From: Mantis religiosa
Taxonomy: Eukaryota; Arthropoda; Insecta; Mantodea; Mantidae
DNA: 64,000 nucleotides
Assembly (NCBI GenBank): GCA_030765055.1
Contig: CM060950.1
Coordinates: forward strand, 460,223,710-460,287,709
Direction of reading: 5' to 3'
In this document: in pieces, positions 1 through 11,099 of the stretch
How positions within the stretch are numbered: the stretch's first letter is position 1
Layout: every line of letters begins with the position of its first letter
Position numbers and translations under genes: made by a program
Notes under the pieces: generated by a model
The model's input: only the letters and a program-made list of their open reading frames with translations
The model's database searches: none
What the model was told of the DNA's origin: nothing

Positions 1-83
1 TAATTAAGCGTAAGAATGACAAAAAATGTATATTATATGCTGATTAAATGTAAGACGTTTGTGTTGCAAACAAAAGTATGTCA

Positions 84-679
84 CAATTCCTTTCCATGGG
101 CCTATGATAAATTCAAAAAAGTCTTCAAAAAACAAAACATTCAACTAGCACCAGTCAACCATTTCTCCTTAAAAAACTTAATTTGCTCAAACATCAAAGA
201 TGCCAGTCCATCTAACAAAAATCTAGTATATATCAAATTGAATGCAATGACTGTAGTCAAATTTATATTGGAAAAACCAAAAGAAATTTAGAAACAAGAG
301 CAAAGGAACACTTTAGAAACATAAAATATAAACAATTAGAAAAATCAGCAGTTGCCACACATTTTTGGGAAAAAAACCACAACATAAATTCAGAACCAAA
401 GCTACTAAAACATACATCAGGAAAACAAGAACTATCCACATGGGAACAAATCTTCATTTCAAAAAATAGGAACAAAGTATTCAATTTCGACATCCTCCAG
501 CAAGATTTGTTCAGCAAGTTCCTTGAACCACCACCACAGGAGACCTGTGACAAAATATCGTCAACTACACCAATGAGAACCAGTCGAGAGCTGGCTGATG
601 ATAGAGGCAAAGCCTCAGAAACATGTTTAAAAGTAAGTGTTGTTTAGTGTCATTAATCGACTCTCTTTAAAGTTAATTT
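84..679 (+). mobile_element. 5'-truncated Penelope-like element with 12-bp target duplication
   Basis: The insert is bounded by AAAAGTATGTCA at 72-83 and again at 680-691. The N2 copy near 29479-29510 has the same sequence without the insert (an empty site), so both borders are fixed. Inside are the end of a PLE reverse transcriptase (block FPWAYDKFKKVFKK), then a GIY-YIG-type endonuclease reading frame with YIKLNE and KRNLETRAKEHFRN-like segments in shifted frames, ending in ELSTWEQIFISKNRNK. A ribozyme-like motif and a tail GTTTAGTGTCATTAATCGA close the 3' end. Confidence 0.85.
591..628 (+). ncRNA. Hammerhead-ribozyme-like motif at PLE 3' end (family a)
   Basis: CTGATGA at 595-601, stem II hairpin GAGGC-AAA-GCCTC, GAAA at 618-621 and palindromic stem III ACATGT at 621-626. 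The cleavage-site base is U. Stem I is not well paired in this copy, so activity is doubtful. Confidence 0.55.
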
Positions 680-1136
680 AAAAGTATGTCAATTTGACGG
701 TACCTGGACATTTTTGACAACATTATGCTACGAGGGACTTGTCTGATTGCTGGATAGCGTTGCATAAACTCCTCATTGCAGCGGTTTAAATTAATGTTGC
801 ACCAATTTTAATGCCAGTACAAAAGTAGCATTCAACCGAGAAGACACGGTGCTCTGTCTACATAGCTACCTTTAGAGTAGAAACGTGCTACTTTACATAT
901 GTACTAGAATGATAATCATGATTACCGTAAAGAGGGGTGAAGGGTGAGGCCGGTTGTATTGTTATCAACGCAATCACACTCAGAGCGCTGTAGTTAGTTA
1001 CTGTTCCACAAACATTAACCGCTTCTTCTCTATAGAGGGCGCTATGATTTCACGATAGGCTCACCAGTCAACTATGACGTCATTCTTGCTCAATGGGAGG
1101 GCGGGAAATAACGAATAAAAGTGAACACAGCATATT

Positions 1137-1554
1137 ATATAGCTTAGACAGAAATATGGACAGCGGACAACGTCAGCATATCTGTGTTAGCAAGCAGGCA
1201 TTGTGTTACAGTTGGCTGAGTGCAGCAGCAGTGGACGCGTGTAAATAATGAGCAGTGGCGTCTTATGAAGTATAGAAATGGCAACATTCTAAGGTTCTGA
1301 TATTGCAAATCTTACAGTTATTCCACTGCAGCTGTCTTTCTATCTCTATTGACCTTTATTTCCACCCACTTCCACATGCTCGGTCATTGAGCTGAAGAGT
1401 ATGACGTCACAGTGCACTAAGTTGAGGTTGTCTGATATAGCTTATTGATTGTAATTTCAATATTGTAATAATCTCCATTCAGTGCTTTTACAAAAAAAAT
1501 TGAATTAATCTACATACAAATTCATTTCTTTAAACAACACCACTTTATATAGAA
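1137..1554. other. No gene seen
   Basis: AT-rich spacer between N2 and the next PLE. I see no exon, tRNA or clear repeat end. Confidence 0.5.
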
Positions 1555-2425
1555 ATTAAACTGTATTGGAACACCACAGTGAAGCGAATCAATTATTAAA
1601 TTATAGATGAGTCGTAGGTTTTACACATCAGCTTCACTTAAATACCTATATTGAGGACATGTTTCGCAAACCATCATTCGCATCATCGGCTCTAATGCGA
1701 CTAAAGCTTGATCCAGTGGTGTGGGTAGTTCTGGAGTTGCTGCTGCCATCTGTTGATTTTGTGATGAATTTAAATGTGAGGTTGTCTTCTGACGGGATTT
1801 CAAAGTTCATTAGTTGATTTTTATGTTTTTCTATGTATATTCTCTCCCATATGACAAGTTCACTATGTTTTTGTACGTATTTTAGTAATTTGGGGCTATT
1901 TTCAATTTCATGATTTTCAGACCAGAAATGAACTGCTATTGCAGACTTATCAATATTTTTGTATCTTAGGTGCCTAAAATGTTCTTTCTTTCTAGTGCCT
2001 ATGTTTCTTTTTGTCCTCCCTATGTAAATTTTTTCACAGTTTTTACACTTAATCTTGTAAATGCCTGATATTTCTTCTCATTTTATCTATCAGTATTATT
2101 ACTGTTAAGTAGGTTTTTAATATTGTAATTGTTTTTTGGTGCCAGTATTATATTTCTTGAATATTTTTTGGAACTTTTTTGTGGCCCAGGGGTGGTAAGT
2201 AAATTTAGCAAATCTAATTTCTTGTTTAATTGGCGAAAGAGCTGTGATCTGTTTTAATCTTTTTTGAAGTTTGAATGATTTTATTTTTTTATCTACAAGG
2301 CTTTTTCCATATCCATTTAGATTTAGAATTAGATTTAGATGTAGGCCTTTTTCCATATCAATATAGATACGTAAGTGAAGATGATGTGTAAAACATATGA
2401 CTCATCTATAATTTAATACCTCTTT
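1555..2425 (-). mobile_element. Penelope-like element, family A, with inverted end
   Basis: Read on the minus strand: end of RT (FTYHPWATKKFQKIFKKY near 2200-2150), GIY-YIG endonuclease remnant (about 2110-1810; RTKRNIGTRKKEHFRHLRYK-like), ribozyme-like motif at 1692-1653, and tail GGTGTTCCAATACAG near 1570. A piece of the same tail (ACGTAAGTGAAGATGATGTGT) reappears in the opposite direction at 2368-2388, so both outer ends carry tail sequence in inverted arrangement. Frames are broken. The same family is at 21950-22560 and 59740-59880. Confidence 0.8.
1653..1692 (-). ncRNA. Hammerhead-like motif, PLE family A
   Basis: Minus strand: stem I GAG/CTC, core CCGATGA (U4 changed to C), stem II GCGAA/TTTGC, GAAA, stem III ACATGT, cleavage base C. 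The same U4C core is in the second family A copy (22054-22093), so it is a family state rather than random decay. Confidence 0.5.
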
Positions 2426-2929
2426 ATGTTAATTGGCTTTATTTGGTCCTGGTTTTTGGTTCTTGCAATATAGCAACTCTAATTTTATGTGAAGAATATT
2501 TTGTATCTAGTGTGTTTATATTGTAATTATAATCTGATTTCTGTAAGCCTTTATCATATATTGTAAATATTTTATTTGACATATGCAGTAACAATGTATA
2601 TTGTTTTCAAAGGATCAAAAACAAATGAACGATACATTAAAAGATTTATTGATCATATTTTATAACAACTTAAAACTTTACTCAAGTCAGCTATTAAAAA
2701 CAGGAATGTTTTTGGTACCATCTGAGCCCCATCATCAACTGATTGGCGACTGACCACTGTCTTTGCAGTTGGCTGTCATGTGGACCTCTTGTAATTGGCT
2801 CCCTCTCTCAGAATATTTCCTATTTAAATGCATTAGACCACTCGCTGAGGCATGTCAGAATTTAAACTGTATGAAATCTTAACGAAAAAAAAAATCTTTT
2901 CGCATTTTGAACATTCAAGTTTTGTTATG
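2426..2929. other. No gene seen
   Basis: AT-rich intergenic-like sequence with no recognisable exon or repeat end. Position downstream of the host gene's last coding exon means it may be 3'UTR, a 3'UTR intron or flank. Confidence 0.4.
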
Positions 2930-3028
2930 AGTGTTTGGAGAAATTTAGTAACAGTGATGTCAAAATTAATCATAAAACTATTTATAGTCGGTTTATTGAT
3001 ACTCGTCACTTACTTTTCTTATATTATT

Positions 3029-3070
3029 GAGGGACTAGTTTCAAAGGCTATTGCCTCCATTTTCAACCTC
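3029..3070 (-). ncRNA. Hammerhead-like motif, family G left arm
   Basis: Minus strand: stem I GAGG/CCTC (4 bp), core TTGAAAA (C3 to U, G8 to A), stem II ending in GGC-AATA-GCC, GAAA, stem III ACTAGT, cleavage base C. Core changes make activity unlikely. Confidence 0.45.
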
Positions 3071-3226
3071 TCTCCAACTAGCATCTGTTGTTGTCTGTCT
3101 CCTCTCTCTGGTGGTGGATCTATGAACTTCTTTGTCATCTACCCACCAGTAAATAATTTGACAAAGAAGTTCATAGTTCCACCACCAGAGAGAGGAGAGC
3201 AGACAACAACAGATGCTAGTTGGAGA

Positions 3227-3268
3227 GAGGTTGAAAATGGAGGCAATAGCCTTTGAAACTAGTCTCTC
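3227..3268 (+). ncRNA. Hammerhead-like motif, family G right arm
   Basis: Mirror copy of the left-arm motif. Stem I is GAGG/TCTC (one G-U), core TTGAAAA, stem III ACTAGT, cleavage base C at 3264. Confidence 0.45.
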
Positions 3269-3639
3269 AATAATATAAGAAAAGTGTGAGTGTGTCAAGT
3301 GTGTGACGAGTGTCAATAAACCGACTATAAATAGTTTTACAATCAAGTTTTGTTGTTAATGGTTTCCGTAATTTAATCTCCTCTCCGATGTTGAGATATT
3401 TGTTCCAGAAACAAAATACAAATGCTGATTTTCAATTTTGTATTTTTATGTTCCTTTGGTGTTTTTAATAGTTGACATTAGAAATTTTAAGTTTTAATAA
3501 AATTTGACTCAATAAGTCTTTTAATGTGAAATTAGCTCAACTTTTAACAATGCTTTTAACCATAACAATTTCAATTACAAATGAATGAATTAATGTTTTG
3601 ATGCTTTGGAGATTTCTTCATTTCACCTGATACTATTAT

Positions 3640-3845
3640 AAATGTGGGGTCAAAACTCAACTTTATAATTATGCGTGATTGGAGGAATTTAGTAACCTAG
3701 ACGTCAAAATTAATTGAAAAAACTATTAATAGCCAGTTTTTAACACTTCGTCACTTACATTTTTATATTATTGAAGTTTTGAAAGCTCCAAGGTTGAAAA
3801 TGGTTGCAGCGGCTTCCAAAACTAGAGTAGCTACAAAATAAGAAC
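3640..3845 (+). repeat. Family G arm fragment, inverted with 5675-5765
   Basis: Contains GACGTCAAAATTAATTG, an ACACTTCGTCACTTACATTT block and TATATTATTGAAG, decayed versions of the family G arm. The block returns in reverse at 5675-5765, about 2 kb away, so the two may be arms of one larger inverted element that was later filled by other insertions. Confidence 0.5.
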
Positions 3846-4754
3846 AAATATGGGTTGAACCAATACGGTTATCCTACCATCTTGGTGTTGCCAGTTCTAG
3901 AGCTAGTGGGCGACAGAGATGGAAGATATATCTGACTTTGTCTTACCGAATCCACTTAGCAAGTGATCTGAATAATACGTATAAGATGCTGACAGAAAAG
4001 TTCGCTTAATATATCAGTATGTGTGTGACAACATATACAACAATTATTGCGTGGTAGCATAATCTGAACCTTAAAACCTTGAACCGGAGAACAGTTCTCC
4101 TCCGTAGCTATCGTTCATATGCACACAAAACAAAATAATTCAAATTAGATGTGTTCGACGAAAGAAGGCGTTTGCTAGAGTGAAACAAAATAGTGACATT
4201 TCAACAATTTGTGAAAATAGTAATATGTAACTAAGATTTTGTATGTAATGTAAATAGTTTATATTATGACGTGTCCCTTAAACTGTAATTATAAGGATGA
4301 AAATAAATTGAATTGAATTGAAATTCTACTTTAATGCCATATTTGTATACTACCTGTAATGGAATTTAAACAAATTTTTGTTTAATTAAAATACTTAATA
4401 AATACGGAAAATATGAATATCTAGTTATGAATCATTTTTACACCATGAATAACCTGTACTTCTAATGTTGTGCATTGTGCGCAGAAATTTTAGTCTTGCA
4501 GCAACAATATCACTTCTTTCAAGTATAAATTTGCAACCATCATTGGTTCTCCTATATTTGAACCCAAAGGATTTCAGAATATTGTGCATAAAAGATACAG
4601 AATCCATATATTCTATTTTCCCCCCTCATTAAATTGGTCAGCCTTTTGGCAGTTGGATATTCACCCTTGCTATATAAATCATAGTTCTTTTACGTAAAAC
4701 ACACTTTTGAAATTACAATTCCTTTCTTGGAAGTGTTGAAAACACTGTTGTTCT
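3846..4754. other. No gene seen; weak repeat flank
   Basis: No exon is recognised. The stretch about 4718-4768 (CAATTCCTTTCTTGGAAGTG) returns in reverse at about 35465-35516, showing that this flank belongs to a dispersed repeat. Confidence 0.45.
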
Positions 4755-4935
4755 AATAAATTAAATTTAAAGGAAGTCGATTAATGACACTAAACAACAT
4801 TTACTTTTCAATTTTCCCGGAACATGTTTCAGAGACTTTGCCTCCAACATCAACCGGATATCGACGATGAGGCAAAGTCTCTGGAAAATTCAAAATTAAA
4901 TGTTGTTTAGTGTCATTAATCGAAAATTTAATTTA
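4755..4935. mobile_element. Short fold-back PLE end, family a
   Basis: Left arm AAGTCGATTAATGACACTAA and its reverse TTTAGTGTCATTAATCGA flank a small centre. This tail is identical to the 3' tail of the PLE at 84-679. The arms contain ribozyme-like sequence (GGAGGCAAAGTCTCTGAAAC on the minus strand); the right arm is partly deleted. Confidence 0.65.
4817..4857 (-). ncRNA. Degenerate hammerhead-like motif, family a
   Basis: Minus strand: stem I CCGG/CCGG (4 bp), core TTGATGT (two changes from CTGATGA), stem II GGAGGC/GTCTCT, GAAA, stem III ACATGT, cleavage base U. Probably inactive. Confidence 0.4.
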
Positions 4936-4959
4936 AAAAAATTTAACACTTTTGAAAAT

Positions 4960-5330
4960 TGTGTAAGTTGGTTGCATGTTTTTTAGCTGCTCGATGTTCC
5001 CCTGGAGATCTAAATATGGAAACTTCTCCTAATTTAGTGAACTTTTGCCTTTTTTAATAATGTTTCTCACAGTATGAGCACTCACGCGACAAGCATGTGC
5101 CATTAATTCTTGACTATGAGCGAAATTTGTACTTTCGAAAATCTCTTTAATTGACAAATGTTTGAAAAAGGAATACACATTAACAAGAATATTTCTAACC
5201 TGCTTATGTAAAATCTTACGAGTTGTTTCGCAGTTACTACTAGGCGCACCAGTACTAGGCCTGCTATGCGGTATATTTACTAACTTTGAGAAGCACGTGT
5301 GCACTCTTAAAAGATCACCACTTTACTGAA
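4960..5330 (-). pseudogene. N-terminal piece of a DNA-transposon protein (HTH)
   Basis: The minus frame from 5304 has KILHKQVRNILVNVYSFFKH, then an HTH-like AHACRVSAHTVRNIIKKGKS, and in another frame a basic tail. I recognise this as the DNA-binding N-terminus of a transposase type common in insect genomes (alpha-helical SAHTVRNI recognition helix). The catalytic part is absent. A related start (LEGHEIISSVIDKCYEEALK) is at 51272. Family assignment beyond 'HTH transposase-like' is not possible. Confidence 0.45.
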
Positions 5331-5674
5331 GGCAAGATACAAAGTGCAACTGCAGCATAGCACGAGTGTGCTTTTCTTCACTGACAGTTAATGATTCTTT
5401 TCTTTCTGGTCAGGCATCTTATCTTTCTATATCTCTGAAACCAGATATGCTACAAACAGGGGGTTCGGACGGTCATACTCAGAAAAAATAGCTCTGTAAC
5501 ATGGGAAAATCAAAATAATTCTGTAATTAGTATCTTTAGAGCATGCAAAGAAATTAGCCATATGGTTCAGCAAAGCGAGCCAGTATGCGTACTTAACTGT
5601 ACAACGTCGCACGTACTGCACTGGCTAGCAGCAATAGACAAGTCACGCCTAGGCCCGCCTTATGTTCATTTCTA

Positions 5675-5765
5675 TTTTGTAGCTACCTTAGTGTCTCAAT
5701 AATATAAAAATGTAAGTGATGAAGTGTTGAAAACCAAATACAAATAGTTTTTTCAAACTTCATAA
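5675..5765 (-). repeat. Family G arm fragment
   Basis: Reverse counterpart of the block at 3640-3845 (TCTCAATAATATAAAAATG, AAGTGATGAAGTGTTGAAAA). Confidence 0.45.
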
Positions 5766-6112
5766 ATTCAAATTTTCAATCATAAACTTTTAATTTAAGG
5801 CAACAATTAAAACCTTTCTAGCCATAATAATTTAGTTAGTTTATTGTTTTTGTTACTATTTAATCTCTGATGTTTGCTAATGCATTGTTAACCATAATGT
5901 TGTGATTTCTGAAAGAAAAATATTTTTGGATGCCTAAAATGAAATGCTTAGCATGTCGAAGCTGAATTTTTATTGACCAAAAATGTGAAATATATTATGA
6001 AAGATCAAAGTAGCTGTTACAAGTTCAGTTATGTCTTCTTCTCTCTCATACAAATATTATCCATGCAAAATTAATAATGTTTTGAGAACCCCAAAACATT
6101 TCAGATGCTTAC

Positions 6113-6224
6113 CTCGAAACCAACTACAAGAAAAAAGTGCTCAAGGTGATGACAGTAAGTAGGGCCAATATCCTGGGTTTTGTGGACTCTCCACTGTTGC
6201 CGCCCTCGGAAGCTTCTGATTTTT
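6113..6224 (-). CDS. Klingon-type adhesion protein, last coding exon with GPI-anchor signal
   Basis: Acceptor TTTTTGACAG. The 2-nt lead completes a Glu codon, then 32 codons and TAG (stop at 6126-6124). The peptide has a small-residue stretch EGGNSGEST, a short polar spacer KPR and a C-terminal hydrophobic run ILALLTVITLSTFFL with nothing after it. This is the plan of a GPI transamidase signal: an omega site among N/S/G, a spacer, then a hydrophobic tail. It predicts an outer-leaflet membrane protein, as known for klingon and wrapper. A strong donor (GAG|GTAAGC) lies 11 nt after the stop, so the 3'UTR may be spliced. Confidence 0.87.
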
Positions 6225-6789
6225 CTGTCAAAAAGAAAGAATGATATTAGAAGTTCATAACAACATAAACTCATCAAACTGCATCCCCAAAAATATGAAG
6301 CAGAACAGAGAATTTTATTTATACAAAGAAAAATAATTAAATAAAGAATGAAAGTCAAGGTAAGAGACAAAAGTAATTTATGAACCAAGAATGTTTATGC
6401 ATGCAGGTGCCAACCCAGAGATAACCACTTCATTCCATGAAATTCACTAATAACAAATTTGCCAGTTATATTACATTTTGCATGCTTTCAGAAAATGTAT
6501 TACATTAAAGGTGTCAATGAGTTAGAGATTTGTCTATATATAAATAACTACACATATTCATATACATATGTATAAAATAAACATTGATACAATAAAATGA
6601 ATTCAAATTAAAACACATCAATGCTGTACATTTGGAAATTTTACTATTTTACAAAGTTATTTTCTCTTAAATTCTTTGTTATTTTGTAGAATTATCACTC
6701 ATAAATATCTGAAAACAATGTACTAGTGTCCTCAGTTGGTTTTGGAAATCTTATATTTTCACATGTTCATTTATGCAGGCATAGGATGC

Positions 6790-7010
6790 CTCTGCCTGTG
6801 TGGTGCGAGGGTAGCATGACTGCCTCACAATCAAGAGGTCCTGAGTTCAATCTCAGTTAGGGCAAGTTATTTAGATAAGGCTTTATCTTGGGTTTCCCCT
6901 TATCCTGACAAGACAAATGTTGACTAAGTTCAAGCTCTACAGCATCCAAGCTCATTTGAGTAACATTTCAGACACTTCATTTATTCATCATCCGATATGA
7001 CCTACCAGGT
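6790..7010 (+). repeat. SINE-B, tRNA-derived, diverged copy
   Basis: The head GGTAGCATGACTGCCTCACA and GAGTTCAATCTCAG are A-box/B-box-like; the tail has CTCATTTGAGTAACATTTCA and the family end CATCCGATATGACCTACCA. It has no poly-A end because it abuts the next, opposite SINE-B. Confidence 0.7.
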
Positions 7011-7014
7011 TTTA

Positions 7015-7262
7015 TTTTTATTTTTTTTTTTTTTACGTCCTCCAACATTTAGTCATATCGGACAATGAATGAAAAGGGTGAAATTATGCTCAATGCATCC
7101 AAGGTCCATGGAGTTTAGAGTTACTTGACATTCGTCTTTAAGGATAAGGGAAAACCCCGGAAAAAAGTTATCCAGGTAACTCACCCTGACCGAGATTCGA
7201 ACTCGGGACCTCTTGTACGTGAGACAGACAGGCTACCATCTAGGCTACCGAGGCGGGCACCA
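7015..7262 (-). repeat. SINE-B, tRNA-derived
   Basis: Minus strand: GCCTCGGTAGCCTAGATGG head, B box GAGTTCGAATCTCGG, tail ending ACGTAAAAAAAA. Head-to-tail clash with the preceding copy makes a tail-to-tail SINE pair. Confidence 0.8.
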
Positions 7263-7295
7263 GGTTTAAGGACATTACACTTTTAATATATATAT

Positions 7296-8393
7296 ACAGT
7301 ACTGCCAAAAGTTCTGTCAGTAAAATCCAGACTCGCTCTAGGAACCATAATTGCTAGTGAAGAAGCGTGGCAACGCTGTATGTCGTCATCTACAATGTGA
7401 CCTTCACTACAGCATGAGTAACCAGCTGGCAGTGTGCCAGAAGGAGGCACGAGAGAAAGATGAATTGGGGAGTGTACGAGAATTGTATCGCTGTATTGGC
7501 ATTATTTCGTTGTGGAAAGCAAACTAAGGAAATGTTTTTGATGCTGAAACTGCTCTGTATCAACGAACAATTTGTTTTGGGACAACAGCATGGTTTAAAC
7601 AAATGGGTCAAACTGTTGATCGTTTCAGATCAAGCTGTCCTAAGAGTGTACGGACAAAAGAAGTTGTGAATGCTGTTCATGCAAGGTTTCGATGCAAGCC
7701 TTTGCATAAACAAACAATTTTGTCTCGTGATATGAATATTTATCTACAAACTATGTCATGCATTTTGAAGGACGATTTACATTTTCCTGCATATAAAAGG
7801 TACACACAGCATTTACTAACCGAAAAATTAATGGAGGAATGCCGGGTGTGATCCCAGGCTTTGTTGACGATGTATGGGGAGAGTCAGTTTCATGACATCC
7901 ACAGATGAAACAATGTTCACCGTGGAAGAGTTGTTTAGCAAGCAAAATGATTGCATGTATGCACGGTTCTCCAAGGAAGCAATAGACACAGTTCCATGTG
8001 TGCAGCGAGGACATCACCCAGCTTCTGTCATGGTATGGTGGGTGGTTTCCTGGCGGGGAGCTTCAGAGGTGCATTCTCAATCCATTGGATTATTCTCTAA
8101 GACAGAAGCTTAAGGCATGTCAAAAACGGCACGGCAATATTGAGATGTTAAAAAGAATCAATCAGGTCGACTGAAAAAAATTCCACTGGACACAATTTGT
8201 GCAGCTATTGATAAACGGTCTGAAGGTCTTTGTCGCTGTGTTGCTGCATGTGGTGACCATTTTGAATAAGAGTTGAATTACTTTGTAGCATTTTCTGAGT
8301 TCTTTCAGAATATATGTATATCAATGAGTATGCACTGTTTTATTTAGTATTTAGATGTATTGAAAGTACTGACAGAACTTATGGCAGTACTGT
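7296..8393 (+). mobile_element. Tc1/mariner-superfamily element with both TIRs
   Basis: TIRs ACAGTACTGCCAAAAGTTCT (left) and AGAACTTATGGCAGTACTGT (right), flanked by TA. At about 1.1 kb it is a little short for an autonomous copy. The interior encodes a broken transposase. Confidence 0.85.
7460..8113 (+). pseudogene. Tc1/mariner transposase, multiple frameshifts
   Basis: Pieces in three frames: an N-terminal HTH-like CIAVLALFRCGKQTKEMF, the second HTH region VDRFRSSCPKSVRTKEVVNA and NIYLQTMSCILKDDLHFPAY, and the start of the catalytic core MFTVEELFSKQNDCMYARF with a downstream RGHHPASVMVWWVVSWRGAS block. The catalytic triad cannot be read intact. The exact subfamily is uncertain. Confidence 0.75.
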
Positions 8394-9336
8394 GTATATA
8401 TAAATTGCAGGCACAGGTTTGAATGTAAACAAGAACAGTAGGGGCAGTTTGAAGAAGTTTCTACAGTTAGTACATAAATTTATTAATGACATGATGCCAC
8501 AAGAAGTTAGTATGTTTCATTAACATTAAGCCTTTGTGTCAGAATACAGTATAGCTGCTAGCGTTCAAAGGCGAGGTAAATTTTGTTACCATTGAAGCAT
8601 TTGTGCCTGCTTTTCACAATTATTGTTGGATGTTAGAAGTATGCAAGAAGGCATCAAAGTCCATACAAACAGGTCAGAACACAATACCACATAGCTACTG
8701 AATCTTAACATCTTTGGTAAGTGGACATAATCAAGCCACACAATGAAATATTAGTTTGGCCAATTGCAAGTATACATCTGACAGGATTAGAATATTTCAT
8801 ATTCCAAGAGATAAGCAGAGAAGAGCACATGTAAACAGTATAAGTACCAGTTCACAGATAAATCCATAACCTGTAAACTTAGTTCCTCTTTAGGTTTCAA
8901 GAGCACAGCTAGTGCAGCTGTCTACCACAAAATTTTCGAATGACACTGCACGAGAAACTTACTTCATGTTTAATTCAGTACATACTAATGGGTATCTCAA
9001 ATGAGTTTCCGCAGTGTACTCAGATGAATAAGTGTGGTTAAGTTGGTAGCGAATGTATGGAGAAAGAGTATTGACCTTCCAAGCAGGTAGAGACCAACCT
9101 TCCTTCCTCCTACCGGTTGATTACACAGCAAGAAAGGTGCTTATGTAAAGTGAAGTTAATACGGCGTTGTTGGCTGGTGAAATGAAGTCAAATGTTGACC
9201 AGTGCCAAGCTAACTGACAAGAGCAAGCATGTAAGCACATTCCCCTCAGTGCCAAGAATCATTTGAGATGCCCAATAATAGCAGATTGTCAACCGCCTGT
9301 GTTGAGCATTTTTCTTTTTTCACAAGTATGCAACAC
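8394..9336. other. No gene seen
   Basis: Intronic. No exon with consensus sites in frame, and no clear repeat border, was found. Confidence 0.4.
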
Positions 9337-10549
9337 TATTATGTGTTTCAGATGGGAAGAATTCTCGCCTGTAGCGAATCAGATGCGTTAGAACCTTCAG
9401 CACTGCCACCTCGCTATCCCCACTCCTTTTATATTTCCCTCTCTCTCGCACACTTGCGAGTGTTCATGGTGCTAGACGTAAGGGAATGCAAACTGAATTT
9501 TCCAAAGTTTTATAATAATGCAGTTGTTGAAATCACAATTGTAACATGAATATTCATATATTACGCAAATGTTTTAAATATTTAGTTTAAAGTTAATTAT
9601 AGTTTATGAATTACTTCTTTTTCTAATCCAATAAAAATACCAGTGGTGCATCCATATAGCTGTGAATTTACTTACGTTAAGAGATAATTTGCCATTGTCA
9701 TTGTCTTCAACATCTGAGTACTGTAAATTTATGATGATAGATTCCAAAATCTTGTTACATGCTATTTCTTTCAAAAAGTCATCTTCTTGTAGTTTATCTG
9801 ATGTCTCATATAGTTTTCCCAGTCTTGTTGTCTTCCTTGTCAATTTCTACATGAATAAGTCGTTCAACGTCAGTTTAAACATATTATTTCTGTTTGCAAC
9901 ATAATTTGAGCCCACATTAACTCTATTGGATTGTTCTAACAGTAGTAAGGGGGAAGGTGGATTGCGTCTCATTGATCCAGCTGATACAATTTTTCATGGA
10001 AGAGTAACTGAATAATGCTGCTTTGAACTCTAGAGTAAATAAAGATTACGAACCAGACACGTTCTGCCAGACTAGCAAGAAGTGTATCGTTCCCTCTCAT
10101 TGAATTTAACAAACACCTTGGCTTATTTAAAGTAAATATTTCTTATACCACGTTATGTCAAATGCTTACATTTAAGTTCTGAGTAATTTCTAACATACGT
10201 TCACGCATACATGCCAACCAATAATGATATTCATTACAGTGCTTACGTCGCAATGTTATAATATAATGGTATCTACTTTATTTATTTGTATTAGGAAAAC
10301 TATTTGAGCTAAAAATATGGGGTTTTACGGTTATGTTAAATACATTACTCTCTCCTTCCTCATGGATCAGTTTTTGCAAAATCTGAATTTTTGTCTTGGC
10401 GAGAATAGTATTTATTAGTTATTGATTAGTTTGCCGCTAGTCACACACCACATAGGGAGAATGCAATACGACAACACCGCAGGACTCCGATTGGTTGCTC
10501 ACCTAGTACCGCTCAAGGACAAACACCTTCCCATTTGAAACACATAATA
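9337..10549 (+). mobile_element. N1 TIR element, copy 1
   Basis: Ends TATTATGTGTTTCAGATGGG and CCCATTTGAAACACATAATA form a TIR of about 23 bp with one mismatch; a TA target duplication fits. The second copy at 36678-37921 is collinear over its whole length. Both copies carry a related minus-strand frame (here 9843-9660: TTRLGKLYETSDKLQEDDF, CNKILESIIINLQYSDVED), which may be a piece of the parental transposase or its last exon. The superfamily is not recognised. Confidence 0.8.
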
Positions 10550-11099
10550 GTAACGACCACCACACTCACATATCATTTATACATGTGGTTTGAATGATAC
10601 ATATGGCACAAAACAAGCATACACCAAAATCCTGTAGTAATGGTGTACATCATGATGATGAGTACCATCTTGCATTTTATTCAAGTCAAAAGCCATTTGA
10701 AAAATGTACAGAATTTTATCATGAATTTCCAAGTGAAGATAACCTTGATAAAACTGTGGTCTGTATTACTTAGCTGGTTGGGTATTCAATAAATCTGTTA
10801 GGATTCCTAAGAACATCCCTGTAAGATACGACCTCAGATCCCTCAGAGAATAAGCCTTATTAATGAGATATAACTGTTAGGAGAGGAAGGATAAGATAGA
10901 ATAGAACCATATGGAGTCAATTTGATACTGCGACCAGTCTTGATCTATTATACCTATGCCCCCAAGTGGGGCATCTCCAGGAGGAAGGATGAAGCAAGAG
11001 GAGACAGAGGGTGGCTGACACAAGGAGTCACGTCAGTGCAGAGAGCAGAGTTCCTAATATTTACCACTTGCAAACTCCCTGGCAGGCCAGTACAACTAG
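10550..11099. other. No gene seen
   Basis: Intronic. Includes a slightly GC-richer stretch around 10950-11110 with overlapping ORFs on both strands but no recognised domain. Confidence 0.4.

Larger units (their letters stand above)
1..1136 (+). mobile_element. N2 TIR element, copy 1 (right part)
   Basis: The right end reads AATAAAAGTGAACACAGCATA, a decayed match to the N2 terminus GATAAAAATGAACACCGTGTA seen at four other places. Segments at 1-71 and 690-1136 match the N2 copies at 29107-30378 (reverse) and 52310-53027. The left end is outside the window. A PLE (84-679) splits it. No intact coding capacity is visible. Confidence 0.7.
2930..3345. mobile_element. Fold-back PLE derivative, family G
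   Basis: Two arms of about 150 bases in inverted orientation (about 2985-3150 and 3155-3335) meet near 3155. Each arm carries the same tail (TATTATTGAGGGACTAGTTT and its reverse) and a ribozyme-like motif. There is no GIY-YIG frame in this copy. Apparent ORFs on both strands here are mirror images caused by the palindrome. The same family is at 30400-30830 and 56870-57290. Confidence 0.8.

Noticed and set aside
263..610. 115-codon minus ORF
   Set aside because: Shadow of the PLE endonuclease on the plus strand.
2852..3346. Overlapping ORFs of 101-134 codons on both strands
   Set aside because: They are near mirror images produced by the palindromic PLE arms; the same pseudo-peptide appears at 56810-57173.
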